From NCBI GenBank assembly GCA_043818095.1, contig JBDRGD010000011.1, positions 1-31,243 of the forward strand: a DNA stretch of 31,243 bases, read 5' to 3'. The notes below the pieces were generated by a model. The model was not told where the DNA came from. It searched no databases and was given only the letters and a program-made list of their open reading frames with translations. Source of the DNA: JBDRGD01 sp043818095. Its GTDB lineage: Bacteria > Chloroflexota > Dehalococcoidia > Dehalococcoidales > RBG-16-60-22. Positions 15,355 through 23,549 of the stretch are shown in pieces. Position numbers and translations under genes: made by a program. The stretch's first letter is position 1, and the number at the start of each line of letters is the position of its first letter.

Positions 15355-16383
15355 CTAGGGCAGCCGGTTGAACCAGAGCATGGAAAGCACCCCCGCGGCG
15401 AGCAGTATCACCACCGCCGCGCCGGTGAACCCGGCGGTTATTTCCGTCTTCTCCGGCTTCAGGACGAGCTGCGTGCCCAGGTCCCCGTAGATTTTGCTCA
15501 GGTCCGTCTCGTTTTCCGCCTTAAAGTAGCTGCCGTCCGTCTGCTCCGCGATGCGCTTGAGCGTCTCTTCATCCAGCCGCACCCGAATGGAATATCCGCG
15601 GGTGTTCAGGATGGTTCCCTCAGGGGTTCCGAGGCCGACGGTATAAATGCGCACCCCGCGGCTCATCGCTTCCGGCACGACCTCCAGGGGATTGGGACCG
15701 GTAGTACTCACGCCGTCGCTAAGCAGAATCACCGCGGCCGGGGCAAAGGACTTCCGCTGCTCCGGCGCCAGCGATGGCGGCGGTTCCGGGGCCAGGGGCG
15801 CATCACGGTTGGACGGGCTGACGTCTAACGCCTGGTCGGGTTCCTCTTCCTCGAAAATCGCGTCTAGGGAGGTGAGGATGCCGCTGCCGATGGCGGTCCG
15901 ACGCTGCGGCACGAGGCGGTTAATCGCCGCCAGCACGGATTCCTTATCGATGGTCGGCGTCTGGACGATCGAGGCGCCCCCGCTGAAGGAGACGACGCCG
16001 ATGAGCACGTTACGCGGCTGTTTCTCCACGAAAAGGCGCGCCGCGGACTTGGCGGCTTCAATCCGGTTCGGCTTCACGTCTTCGGCACGCATGCTCCCGG
16101 AGACATCTATCGCCAGGATGACGGTTGCCTGCTGCGAGGGCAGGGTGATGGTGGCCACCGGGCGGGCCACGGCGACAATCATCGTAATCACGCCGATGAG
16201 GAAGAGAAGGGGCGGAATGTGGCGGCGCATGCCGGGCCCGCGTCCCAGGGCCTCTTTCACCAGGGAGATACTGGAATAGCGCAGGGCGTATTTCTTCCGC
16301 CGGCGCTGCAGCAAAACATAGGCGGCGACGAGCACCGGGACCAGTAACAATAACCATAACAGCTGTATCCAGAGAAATGACAT
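15355..16383 (-). CDS. BatA-like VWA-domain membrane protein
   Basis: A 342-residue protein with two N-terminal hydrophobic helices (residues 5-25 and 56-75), a periplasmic or extracellular von Willebrand A domain, and a C-terminal helix (about 317-337). The MIDAS metal site is visible as DVSGSM (residues 93-98), with SFSGGA and VILLSDGVSTTG further on. A short acidic/proline insert (near EEEEPDQ) lies within the domain. In the MoxR-DUF58-VWA gene clusters, including Bacteroides aerotolerance batA, such proteins act with a MoxR ATPase as chaperone or cofactor-insertion modules. GGAGGGGG precedes the start; it is the last gene of the cluster, 23 bases after the DUF58 gene. Confidence 0.87.
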   Translation of the reverse strand: MSFLWIQLLWLLLLVPVLVAAYVLLQRRRKKYALRYSSISLVKEALGRGPGMRRHIPPLLFLIGVITMIVAVARPVATITLPSQQATVILAIDVSGSMRAEDVKPNRIEAAKSAARLFVEKQPRNVLIGVVSFSGGASIVQTPTIDKESVLAAINRLVPQRRTAIGSGILTSLDAIFEEEEPDQALDVSPSNRDAPLAPEPPPSLAPEQRKSFAPAAVILLSDGVSTTGPNPLEVVPEAMSRGVRIYTVGLGTPEGTILNTRGYSIRVRLDEETLKRIAEQTDGSYFKAENETDLSKIYGDLGTQLVLKPEKTEITAGFTGAAVVILLAAGVLSMLWFNRLP

Positions 16384-16406
16384 ACCTTACCCCCTCCTCA
16401 TTGCCC

Positions 16407-17351
16407 CTACCGCCGCTGCGGCAGGGCAGGCACACTCTTCCGGTTAAAAGAAGCCGGGGCTTTTTTCTGCTGCTTGCGCAGCGTGGCGAAGCGGAGCACC
16501 TCTTTCACGAGGTCACCCTCCGTGGAAAGCTCCATTTTGTCCACTCCGGTGCGCCGGAAGGTGACTTCCCGCTCGTAGTCACGCCGCAGGGCGGCTTCCC
16601 GGAAGCGCTCCCGGAACTTCCGGTCATGCGTATCCAAGAAAAGCTGCTCTCCGGTCTCGGCGTCCTCCATGGTGACCGTGCCGATGTCCGGCAGCTCCAT
16701 CTCTCTCGGGTCATAAAGGCGGACCGCCAGCACCTCGTGCTTCTGCGTGAGCAGGGTGAGGGGGCGGTCCCAGCCGGGCGCGCTGATAAAATCGGAGACG
16801 ATGAATATCAGCGACTTCCGGCGGATGACGCGGTAAGCCGTTTCCAGCAACGCCGACAGGTCCGTGGGCGGGGTATGGACCTGCTGCGGCTGGCGCATGA
16901 TGCTGTCGATAAGGTGCAGGACCTGCGGCTTCCCGCCCCCAGCGGGAATAACTTTATCCACCTTACCGCTGTAAAGTATCGCCCCCACGCGGTTGCCGTG
17001 CCGCGCCAGGAGACGCGCCAGCACGGAGACGAAATCGATAAGCAGGTTGCGCTTGAGGGTCTGCACCGTGCCGAAGTCCACGGAAGGGCTGAGGTCCAGC
17101 AGGAACCAGGCGGTTACCTCACGCTCCTCGATGTACTGGCGGACGTAAGGGGTATCCATGCGGGCGGTGACGTTCCAGTCGATATGGCGCACGTCATCCG
17201 TGGCCTGATATTCGCGCAGGTCCGAAAGCTCCAGCCCGAACCCCTGGAACAGTGTCCGGTAGTCCCCCTGCAGCGCGCCGTCGAGGCGGCGCACCACCGA
17301 CCAATCCAGCCGCTGGAGATATTTTTCAGGATTCCGCGTTGACGGCTGCAT
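16407..17351 (-). CDS. DUF58-domain protein of the MoxR cluster
   Basis: A 314-residue cytosolic protein with the DUF58 signature GLELSDLREYQATDDVRHIDWN near residue 40, followed by a VWA-like fold (LLDLSPSVDFG, IFIVSDFIS). It starts at ATG 17351, overlapping the end of the moxR gene by 26 bases, with GGAG eight bases upstream; this overlap implies translational coupling. A reading that starts farther upstream would run deeper into moxR and is not supported. DUF58 proteins usually sit between MoxR ATPases and VWA membrane proteins, as here, and are thought to act with them; the substrate is unknown. Confidence 0.87.
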   Translation of the reverse strand: MQPSTRNPEKYLQRLDWSVVRRLDGALQGDYRTLFQGFGLELSDLREYQATDDVRHIDWNVTARMDTPYVRQYIEEREVTAWFLLDLSPSVDFGTVQTLKRNLLIDFVSVLARLLARHGNRVGAILYSGKVDKVIPAGGGKPQVLHLIDSIMRQPQQVHTPPTDLSALLETAYRVIRRKSLIFIVSDFISAPGWDRPLTLLTQKHEVLAVRLYDPREMELPDIGTVTMEDAETGEQLFLDTHDRKFRERFREAALRRDYEREVTFRRTGVDKMELSTEGDLVKEVLRFATLRKQQKKAPASFNRKSVPALPQRR

Positions 17352-18342
17352 TGGTCGTCTCCATCGGCTGCGCCGGGGCCGGGGTGCTTTCCAGGACCCG
17401 CTGCAGAATCTGGTCACCGGTCACGCCATCGGACAGGGCCTCGAAGGAAAGGACGAGGCGGTGCCGCATCACGTCCAGGACGAGGTCGGCGACGTCCTGC
17501 GGTAGAACATAGCTGCGTCCCCGGACGAAAGCGAGCGCCCGGGCGCCCACGATAAGGTTGATGGAGGCGCGCGGGCTGGCGCCGTACATGATATACCCGC
17601 TGAGGTCCGGGATACCGAACTTGTCGGGCTCGCGGGTGGCCGTCGCCAGGCGGACGGCGTACTGCATCAGTGACGGGTCCACGTATATCTTTTCCGCAGC
17701 CCGCCGCAGCGCTATCAGCTCCTCCGTGGTCGCCACGGGCTGTACCGCCGTCAGCGTGCCGGTCATCCGCTCGACGATAACGAACTCGTCGCTCTCGGTG
17801 GGGTAATCCACGATGACCTTCATCATGAACCGGTCCACCTGCGCCTCCGGCAGGGGGTAGGTCCCCTCCGTCTCGATGGGGTTCTGCGTGGCCATCACCA
17901 GGAACGGCTCCGGCACGTGGAACGTATCCCCGCCGATGGTGACCTGGTGCTCCTGCATTACCTCCAGCAGGGCGCTCTGCACCTTGGCGGGGGCGCGGTT
18001 GATTTCATCCGCGAGCAGCAGGTTGGTAAAGACCGGGCCCAGCGAGGTGGCGAACTCCCCGGTCTTCTGGTTGTAAATGCGGGTGCCGACGAGGTCCGCG
18101 GGCACGAGGTCCGGGGTGAACTGGATACGCTTGAAAGACCCGTGAACCGCCTCCGCCAGCGTCTTGATGGTCAGGGTCTTCGCCAGTCCCGGCACGCCCT
18201 CGACGAGCAGGTGCCCCTGGCAAAGCATGGCGATGAGCACCCGCTCCAGCAGGTGGTCCTGTCCCACGATGACTTTCTTGACCTGGTAGAGGATTTGCTC
18301 CATCAGCGGGGTGTCTTTATCACGGAATATCTCTTCCGTCAT
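17326..18342 (-). CDS. MoxR-family AAA+ ATPase
   Basis: A 338-residue ATPase. Walker A GVPGLAKT is at residues 49-56, Walker B LLLADE at 108-113 followed by INRAPAKVQSALLEVMQE, and the sensor region ATQNPIE near residue 147; these define the MoxR group. GGAGGAG precedes the ATG at 18342. MoxR proteins act as chaperones that use ATP to activate or insert cofactors into partner complexes, often through neighbouring VWA proteins. Here the partner genes DUF58 and VWA follow directly and overlap, and a trypsin-like protease precedes, so the four probably form one unit. The client protein is not identifiable. Confidence 0.92.
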   Translation of the reverse strand: MTEEIFRDKDTPLMEQILYQVKKVIVGQDHLLERVLIAMLCQGHLLVEGVPGLAKTLTIKTLAEAVHGSFKRIQFTPDLVPADLVGTRIYNQKTGEFATSLGPVFTNLLLADEINRAPAKVQSALLEVMQEHQVTIGGDTFHVPEPFLVMATQNPIETEGTYPLPEAQVDRFMMKVIVDYPTESDEFVIVERMTGTLTAVQPVATTEELIALRRAAEKIYVDPSLMQYAVRLATATREPDKFGIPDLSGYIMYGASPRASINLIVGARALAFVRGRSYVLPQDVADLVLDVMRHRLVLSFEALSDGVTGDQILQRVLESTPAPAQPMETTNAAVNAES

Positions 18343-18394
18343 GTGTTTCTCCTCCTGAATCAAGGTAGATTTACCCTGAGCGTCACGTGACGCG

Positions 18395-19279
18395 CTAGAG
18401 CGGTGGGCCTCCCCCCGCCGCCCCCATGGCGGTCTCGATGGGCACGGCGAAGCCGATGCCGATGAAGAAGTCTTCATCGACGGGGTTGAGCAGCGCGGTA
18501 ACGATACCGATAACCTCGCCGTCGCGGTTGAGCAGCGGACCGCCGGAGTTGCCGGGGTTGACCGCGGCATCGAACTGTATCAGGTTATGCAGCTGGACGC
18601 CGGTCTCAGGCATGCGGAAACTGCGCCCCATTCCGGAAATTACCCCCGAGGATACCGAGTTGGTGATGCCGAAGGGATTCCCCACCACCGCGATTTCATC
18701 GCCGGGGCGCAGACCCGCCGTGCTGGCGAGCGTCGCCGGTAGTAAATCGTCGGGGATAATATCCGGCAGCAGCACGGCCAGGTCGCTGTCCGCGTCTGCC
18801 CCGATAAGCCGTGCCCGGGACTCGCTGCCGTCCCAGAAGATAACCTGGATATCCACCGCGTCATTCACGACGTGGAGACTGGTGAGTATCGTCCCCGCTT
18901 CATCAATCACCACGCCCGTCCCCAGCGCGTCCCCGGTCTCGCCGCCTTCTTTCAGGATGGAAGAGTGGATGCGCACTACCGAGGGACGGATATTCTCGTA
19001 GGCCTGGGCGGCGTAAGAGGGCGGCGGCGGCATCGTCTCCAGGGACCGCTCCACCGCGCGGTCGATGTCGCGCTGGGTCAGGACCTGGGGCGGCGGCTGG
19101 GCCATGTCATAGAAATATACCGCTGCCAGCGCGATGAGGATGCCGGTAACGAGAAAGAGAACGTTGTGAAATCGGGAGTAAAAGCTTTTCAGGCGCAGGC
19201 GCAGGTTCCCCGGTGGGGAAGGGGGTGCGGGTTCCGGGTCCGGCGGACGGAGGGGTGATAACGGTCTATACTGACGCAT
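18395..19279 (-). CDS. Membrane-anchored trypsin-like serine protease without PDZ domain
   Basis: A 294-residue protein. A proline-rich cytosolic N-terminus is followed by one transmembrane helix (about residues 39-57) and an HtrA/DegP-like trypsin domain with the full triad: H136 in TSLHVV, D166 in DSDLAVL and S245 in NPGNSGGPL. The protein stops soon after the protease fold (a glycine-rich end, AAGGGPPL), so the PDZ domain that regulates most DegP/DegS proteases is absent. The ATG at 19279 is supported by GGAG seven bases upstream; a GTG four codons earlier is possible. It lies 52 bases upstream of moxR on the same strand. A role in envelope stress or processing is inferred from the family. 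Confidence 0.87.
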   Translation of the reverse strand: MRQYRPLSPLRPPDPEPAPPSPPGNLRLRLKSFYSRFHNVLFLVTGILIALAAVYFYDMAQPPPQVLTQRDIDRAVERSLETMPPPPSYAAQAYENIRPSVVRIHSSILKEGGETGDALGTGVVIDEAGTILTSLHVVNDAVDIQVIFWDGSESRARLIGADADSDLAVLLPDIIPDDLLPATLASTAGLRPGDEIAVVGNPFGITNSVSSGVISGMGRSFRMPETGVQLHNLIQFDAAVNPGNSGGPLLNRDGEVIGIVTALLNPVDEDFFIGIGFAVPIETAMGAAGGGPPL

Positions 19280-19615
19280 ATAATACTCCACTCACTGGGA
19301 CATTGCAGCCGCCCCGCATGCCAATCACCGTTCCGAGAAGAAGAGCGTCTTTGCATCAGTCCTGTATATTACACCTCTTATGGTTCAATTGTCTCAAATC
19401 CGCGAAATCATTGTCAAGGAGAGCCCTTTATGTGCAGGGAACGGGCAACGATAACACCGGTCCGGACAGGGCCTTCACCGCACTTCCGGGTCTCGGCGGC
19501 GGATATTATTCTTCTCGGGCATTGATGCCAGTATACGGCTTGGTGCTGCAGACTGTCTGTGACTTTCGTCCCGTCCCCGCGGGACCGGATGACACCGGAA
19601 GAAGGTTCTGTTATC
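19280..19615. other. Gene-free interval with a weak promoter candidate
   Basis: No convincing gene is present in these 336 bases. On the minus strand TTGACA (19412-19417) and GACAAT (19388-19393), 18 bases apart, could drive the protease-moxR cluster with a leader of about 100 bases. On the plus strand, a 31-codon frame with a good AAGGAG site (19430-19525) is seen but its composition is unconvincing. The promoter of the phosphoesterase gene was not recognised. Confidence 0.4.
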
Positions 19616-20164
19616 ATGGGCCCGGAAGTGAAAATCGGCCTTATCGCGGATACGCACATTCCCCTGAACGTCCGCACGCTGCCCCCGCAGCTGCCGGCGG
19701 TCTTTGCCGGCGTCCGGCTCATCCTTCACGCCGGGGATATCTACGCCGCGTCCGCCCTGGATGAGCTGGCGGCGATTGCGCCGGTGTATGCTGCCTACGG
19801 TGACGGCGATGCCCGCCAGCGTATCCCGCTGGGGGCGGACCCGCGACTGGAGGAAAAACACGTGATTGATATCGATGGGCTTGCCGTCGGGCTTGTCCAC
19901 AGTCTCCGGCTGCCGTCAGCCTTGCCGGAAAAGATTTTCCGCCGCCGGGTGGACCTGGTGGTCTGCGGGCATACTCACCAGCCGGGTGTCCGGGAACATC
20001 AGGGAACGATTATCGTCAATCCGGGCAGCGCCACGCTGCCCAATCACCAGTTGAACCAGACGGGCACCGTGGGCCTGCTCGATATCGACCGCAGCATGGT
20101 GAAGGTGTCCATCATCCCGCTGGACGGTAACCGCCCCCCCGGCGTGAGCTGCTTCCCGAGGTAG
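19616..20164 (+). CDS. YfcE/MJ0936-like metallophosphoesterase
   Basis: A 182-residue single-domain phosphoesterase. Metal-binding motifs in order are GLIADTH near residue 7, HAGDIY near 42, GDGDA near 67 (usually GNCD), VCGHTHQP near 120 and VNPGSATLP near 139. This order matches the small YfcE/MJ0936 group of phosphodiesterases, which act on simple phosphodiesters in vitro; the biological substrate is unknown. The ATG at 19616 leads straight into the domain and has GAAGG upstream; earlier starts at 19559 and 19589 add residues not typical of the family. It converges on the DtxR-FeoA gene with only two bases between. Confidence 0.85.
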   Translation: MGPEVKIGLIADTHIPLNVRTLPPQLPAVFAGVRLILHAGDIYAASALDELAAIAPVYAAYGDGDARQRIPLGADPRLEEKHVIDIDGLAVGLVHSLRLPSALPEKIFRRRVDLVVCGHTHQPGVREHQGTIIVNPGSATLPNHQLNQTGTVGLLDIDRSMVKVSIIPLDGNRPPGVSCFPR

Positions 20165-20166
20165 CG

Positions 20167-20892
20167 CTACCAGAGCCCGAAGCGTCGCTTTCTCATTCGC
20201 CGCCCCCGGCCCGCGCCGCTCTTTTCCGTCTCCGGCACCTCTTCCTCCTGCTGCAGCCGGACGTAAATCGCCTCCGCGATTTCGTTGTCCACGGCGAACT
20301 GTGCCTCGCCCACCCGGAAAACGTAGGACGGGAAGCTCTGCGCCAGCGCGATACGCGCTCCGGGGAGGACGCCCATCGCCATCAGCTTCTGGAGCTGCTC
20401 GATTTGCGGGGCATGGACGTAAGCTACCCGTCCCTGCTGGCCGGGATTCAGCCGGGAGAGCGGCGAGACCAGGTTGGACAGCGGCGCCCGCTGCTGGCGG
20501 CAGCAGCGCCCCGGAGGGATGGGCTTCCCGTGGGGGCATATCTTGGGGTGCCCGAGGAGCGTGCAGATGTTTTCATCCAGTCCGCGGTCCAGCAGGTGCT
20601 CGAACTTGCACGCCTTTTCGTGCATTGTGGGCCCGCCGGTATCCAGTACGTCCGCCAGCAGGCGCTCCGCCAGACGGTGCCGCCGGATAACGTTGCGGGC
20701 GGCAGGCTCGCCGCGGGGAGTCAGGCCCACCTTGCCGTCGGTGACTGCCAGATAGCCCGTCGCGGTCAGCTTCTCCAGCGGTTCCGCGATTTCCGTGGGG
20801 ATTTCCGCCCGGGGCATGTTCTCCCGGTTGTGCTCCCTCGTGCCTATCCAGATATTTTCCAGGAGCTCTTCAGCCTTCTCGTCCAGTTCCAT
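20167..20892 (-). CDS. DtxR-family metalloregulator fused to a FeoA domain
   Basis: A 241-residue protein closing the iron operon. An N-terminal winged helix (residues 5-75), a dimerisation/metal-binding region (about 78-130, with HEKACKFEHLL and ICPHGKPIP) and an SH3-like FeoA domain (about 145-220, with LNPGQQGRVAYV, LMAMGVLPGARI and the YVFRVG core) are visible. A short extra cysteine set (GRCCRQQ) sits before the FeoA part. DtxR regulators sense Fe(II) or Mn(II); the FeoA domain may be regulatory or act on FeoB, since no separate feoA gene is present here. The C-terminus is rich in arginine (GRGRRMRKRR). It overlaps the zinc-ribbon gene by 23 bases. Confidence 0.82.
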   Translation of the reverse strand: MELDEKAEELLENIWIGTREHNRENMPRAEIPTEIAEPLEKLTATGYLAVTDGKVGLTPRGEPAARNVIRRHRLAERLLADVLDTGGPTMHEKACKFEHLLDRGLDENICTLLGHPKICPHGKPIPPGRCCRQQRAPLSNLVSPLSRLNPGQQGRVAYVHAPQIEQLQKLMAMGVLPGARIALAQSFPSYVFRVGEAQFAVDNEIAEAIYVRLQQEEEVPETEKSGAGRGRRMRKRRFGLW

Positions 20893-21061
20893 GTTTTTTA
20901 CTCCATGATTTCAGCAATTTCACCAGACCGGTCTCCCGCGGTATCTCGTAGCCGCAGTTGGGGCAGCGTACCAGATGGCAGCCCCGCGCCAGAGGACAGC
21001 TGGCGCACGCCGCCTGCGCCTCATCGGGATTAAACTCCAGGCCGCACAGCGGGCACTTCAC
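20870..21061 (-). CDS. Small double zinc-ribbon protein of the feo operon
   Basis: A 63-residue protein starting at GTG 21061, overlapping the FeoB membrane-gene stop (GTGA) and running 23 bases into the DtxR-FeoA gene. Both overlaps point to a real coupled gene. It contains four cysteine pairs or singles: CPLC (C3, C6), CASC (C19, C22), C28, and CPNC (C33, C36), followed by a basic tail with LLKSWSKKHG. The pattern suggests one or two zinc or iron-binding knuckles; small Cys-rich proteins next to feoB are known in other bacteria but their job is unclear. It may deliver or sense iron at FeoB. The assignment rests on position and the cysteine pattern, not on a recognised family. Confidence 0.72.
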   Translation of the reverse strand: MKCPLCGLEFNPDEAQAACASCPLARGCHLVRCPNCGYEIPRETGLVKLLKSWSKKHGTGREG

Positions 21062-22509
21062 AGCGTCACCCCCAGGCCGGTGAGCGCCAGGTTCAGCAGA
21101 TACCCCACCCCGAAGGCGAAGGGAAAGATGAACAGGGCAATCAGCAGGGCCGTCTTCACGCCCCGCTCCTTGAGCATCACCATGAACTGGGCGATGCAGG
21201 GGATGAACAGTGTGAGCGTCACCGCGGCGACCACCAGCGGCACGCCGGCAATCAGCCCTGAGCTGTGCAAGTCGTAGAGCCCGGCGGCGCCGAAGTCCCG
21301 CCGGAAGAAACCGTAGAGAAAGACCGGCGCCGTCTGCTGCGGCAGCCCGATGGCGCGCACCAGCGGTTCCATGGCGTTTACAATCCACGGGAAAATGCCC
21401 GTCAGGTCCCCCGCCCAGAGGAGAACGCTGGCGGCGAGGAAAAATGGTATCACCTCCGTCAGGTACCATTGCAGGCGCGTCAACGTCTTGACGAGCACGT
21501 TGCCGGGCCGCGGCAGGCGGAGGGGCGGTATCTCCATGTAGAAGGTCGCCTTCCTGCCGGGGAGTATCCGCGACGCCAGGAAGCCGACGGCCAGCAGCAC
21601 CGCCAGGACCACGAGCACCCAGACGAGGAGTGCCCGCCAGTTTCCGCTCAGTATGGCGAAGATTACCCCCAGCTGCGCTGAGCAGGGCACCGCCAGGGCA
21701 AGTAGCAGCGTGGTGATGACCCGTTCCCGCTTCGTCTCCTGGGTGCGCGTCACGATGGTCGCCATGGTATCGCAGCCCAGCCCCAGCACCATCGGTATCA
21801 CCGCCCGGCCGCTGAGGCCGATGGCCTTGAAAATACGGTCGATGAGCATGGAAAGCCGGGGCAGGTAGCCGCTGTCCTCGATGACCGAAAAGGCCAGGAA
21901 GAAGGTGGTCACGATGGGCAGGATGATGGCCACCGCGTAGCTCAGGCCAAGGGTAATGACCCCGAATTCCCCCACGAAGAGCTTCTGCAGCCAGACCAGG
22001 GGAATAAAGCGCTGCACGACGCCGGTTATCCAGGGATTGAGCCACTGCCCGAAGACCGTGTTTTCAAAGAAGCCGACGAGGGTGCCCGCCCCGAATACCC
22101 CCACGAAAAGGTAAAGACCGACATACAGGACGAAGAGCAGTATCAGCGTTCCGGAGACGGGGTGCATGGCGAGCCGGCTCAGCGTCTCGGCGAACCCGGC
22201 GCTTCTCCTGCCGCGGGTGGCCGCGCCGGAGCTGAGACGCTCCGCCTCCTGCTGCCGTCGCAGCGCGATGACATAGTGCAGCGGCTGGTTGAATCCGGAC
22301 TGCGTTTCCGCCACAATCCTGCGGAGGGCGGGAAAGACCGCCGCGTCCTGCCGCGCTACCCGCTGCGCCATATCGGCGTCATCCTGTAGCAGGAGCAGGG
22401 CCACCATCCGGCGGGAGATGCTGTAGTTTCCCCGCAGCTTCTCCTCAATCCGGCCGAGGGCGTCTTCTATCTGCGCGTCATACCGTAGCGGGACAGTCCC
22501 TGCGGACAT
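21058..22509 (-). CDS. feoB: FeoB membrane permease domain as a separate protein
   Basis: A 483-residue membrane protein that corresponds to the part of FeoB after the GTPase domain: a helical linker (residues 1-130), then about eight to ten hydrophobic helices with the Gate motifs MVLGLGCDTMATIVTRT and ALAVPCSAQLG (the conserved cysteine of the pore region) and VLLWAGDL. FeoB imports Fe(II) at the inner membrane. The gene starts with ATG at 22509 overlapping the GTPase-domain gene by 32 bases in another frame; a strong AGGAGG and GGAGG lie just upstream of that ATG, so it is a genuine second start and not simply a frameshift artefact. It is followed by the zinc-ribbon gene. Confidence 0.87.
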   Translation of the reverse strand: MSAGTVPLRYDAQIEDALGRIEEKLRGNYSISRRMVALLLLQDDADMAQRVARQDAAVFPALRRIVAETQSGFNQPLHYVIALRRQQEAERLSSGAATRGRRSAGFAETLSRLAMHPVSGTLILLFVLYVGLYLFVGVFGAGTLVGFFENTVFGQWLNPWITGVVQRFIPLVWLQKLFVGEFGVITLGLSYAVAIILPIVTTFFLAFSVIEDSGYLPRLSMLIDRIFKAIGLSGRAVIPMVLGLGCDTMATIVTRTQETKRERVITTLLLALAVPCSAQLGVIFAILSGNWRALLVWVLVVLAVLLAVGFLASRILPGRKATFYMEIPPLRLPRPGNVLVKTLTRLQWYLTEVIPFFLAASVLLWAGDLTGIFPWIVNAMEPLVRAIGLPQQTAPVFLYGFFRRDFGAAGLYDLHSSGLIAGVPLVVAAVTLTLFIPCIAQFMVMLKERGVKTALLIALFIFPFAFGVGYLLNLALTGLGVTL

Positions 22510-23080
22510 AATCCTCCAGCCTCCTGCGTAATTCCGCCAGTCCCCGCCCCGTGGTCGCTACCGTGGCGACGACGGGAATCCCGAGCGCCTTTTCCAGCGC
22601 GGCGGTATCGATGTGGCCGCCGGCCGACTCGACCTCGTCCATCATGTTCAGGTCGAGGACCACCGGGAAACCAGCCTCGATAAGCTGAATCGTAAAGGAA
22701 AGCATCCTTTCCAGGTTGCGGGCGTCCACCACGTGCAGGACCGCCCGTGGCTTCTCCTCGAAAAGCAGCCGCCGGGCGACGCGCTCCTCCTCGGTGATAG
22801 GTAGCAGGGAGTACATCCCGGGGGTGTCCACCACCGATACCATTTCCCCGGCAAGCCGGGCCCGGCCCCGCGTCACGTCCACCGTGGTCCCCGGGTAGTT
22901 GGAGACAGTCACGTAGACCCCGGTGAGCCGGTGAAAGATAACGCTCTTGCCCACGTTGGGCGTGCCCACGATGGCGATTTCCTTCAGGCCGGTATCCACC
23001 GGGTCGGAAGCGGCTCCGTGGCAGCTCCCTGCTCCCTGGCCCAGGCCCAGTGCCCCCGTGACCAGTTGCTTGATGTTCAT
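22478..23080 (-). CDS. FeoB GTPase domain as a separate protein
   Basis: A 200-residue protein with all G motifs of FeoB: G1 GTPNVGKS (39-46), G2 YPGTT (62-66), G3 DTPG (85-88), and G4 NMMD (145-148). It ends at TGA 22478 just after a helical segment that normally links to the permease, which is instead encoded by the next overlapping gene. An N-terminal stretch of about 33 residues, with a C20-H21 pair, precedes the G domain. The start ATG 23080 lies 12 bases after the fur stop, with a GAGG site. Together with the permease it would restore the two-domain iron transporter; non-covalent assembly is inferred. Its GTP hydrolysis would drive or gate transport. Confidence 0.87.
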   Translation of the reverse strand: MNIKQLVTGALGLGQGAGSCHGAASDPVDTGLKEIAIVGTPNVGKSVIFHRLTGVYVTVSNYPGTTVDVTRGRARLAGEMVSVVDTPGMYSLLPITEEERVARRLLFEEKPRAVLHVVDARNLERMLSFTIQLIEAGFPVVLDLNMMDEVESAGGHIDTAALEKALGIPVVATVATTGRGLAELRRRLEDYVRRDCPATV

Positions 23081-23092
23081 TTTCGCTTGACC

Positions 23093-23530
23093 TCAATCCG
23101 TTTTTCCGGATTTATTTCCCGACTTCTTCCGGCAGTCCGCGCAATAGCCGGAAACCTTGACTTCCGTGTCCGCGATGTCGAATCCCCGGGCGGCCGCCAC
23201 GTTGCGGCGGATGTAGCGGGAGAGCGGGTGCTGGAACTCGATAACCTTGCCGCAGCCCAAGCAGACCAGGTGGTGGTGTTCGGCGTTGCCTTTAAGTTCG
23301 TAATGATGGTGGGCCTCGTCGAAATGGAGCTCCTCAATCATGCCCATCCGTTTCAGCTTTTGCAGCGTGCGGTACACGGTGGAGAGGGAGAGGCGCGGGT
23401 ACTGCCGGCGGGCGAGGCGGTAGATTTCATCCGCGTCAAGGTGTCCCCGCCGGATGACCTCCAGAATCAGGGAGCGCTGGCGGGTGTTCCGCATCCCCGA
23501 ATTCGCCGCTTCGTCATCTCTGGCTGCCAT
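23093..23530 (-). CDS. fur: Fur-family metalloregulator
   Basis: A 145-residue Fur-family repressor. The N-terminal winged helix contains LSTVYRTLQKL; metal sites are seen as HFDEAHHHYEL, HHHLVCLGCGK, and the structural zinc pair CADC. Ligand patterns do not decide between iron, zinc, manganese or peroxide sensing, although the downstream feo genes argue for iron. The ATG at 23530 has GGAGGG six bases upstream; a longer start at 23578 would fall within the promoter. It is the first gene of fur-feoB(G)-feoB(M)-zinc ribbon-dtxR/feoA, and a perfect palindrome in its promoter suggests autoregulation. Confidence 0.9.
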   Translation of the reverse strand: MAARDDEAANSGMRNTRQRSLILEVIRRGHLDADEIYRLARRQYPRLSLSTVYRTLQKLKRMGMIEELHFDEAHHHYELKGNAEHHHLVCLGCGKVIEFQHPLSRYIRRNVAAARGFDIADTEVKVSGYCADCRKKSGNKSGKTD

Positions 23531-23549
23531 CGTTACCCTCCACACTTTC

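Noticed and set aside
19430..19525. A 31-codon plus-strand frame with an AAGGAG ribosome site before the phosphoesterase
   Set aside because: Composition is unconvincing, there is no family resemblance, and it is not coupled to the next gene.
22478..22509. FeoB split treated as a sequencing frameshift
   Set aside because: The permease gene has its own ATG with AGGAGG and GGAGG just upstream, and the overlap is clean, so two genes are more likely, though relatives should be checked.
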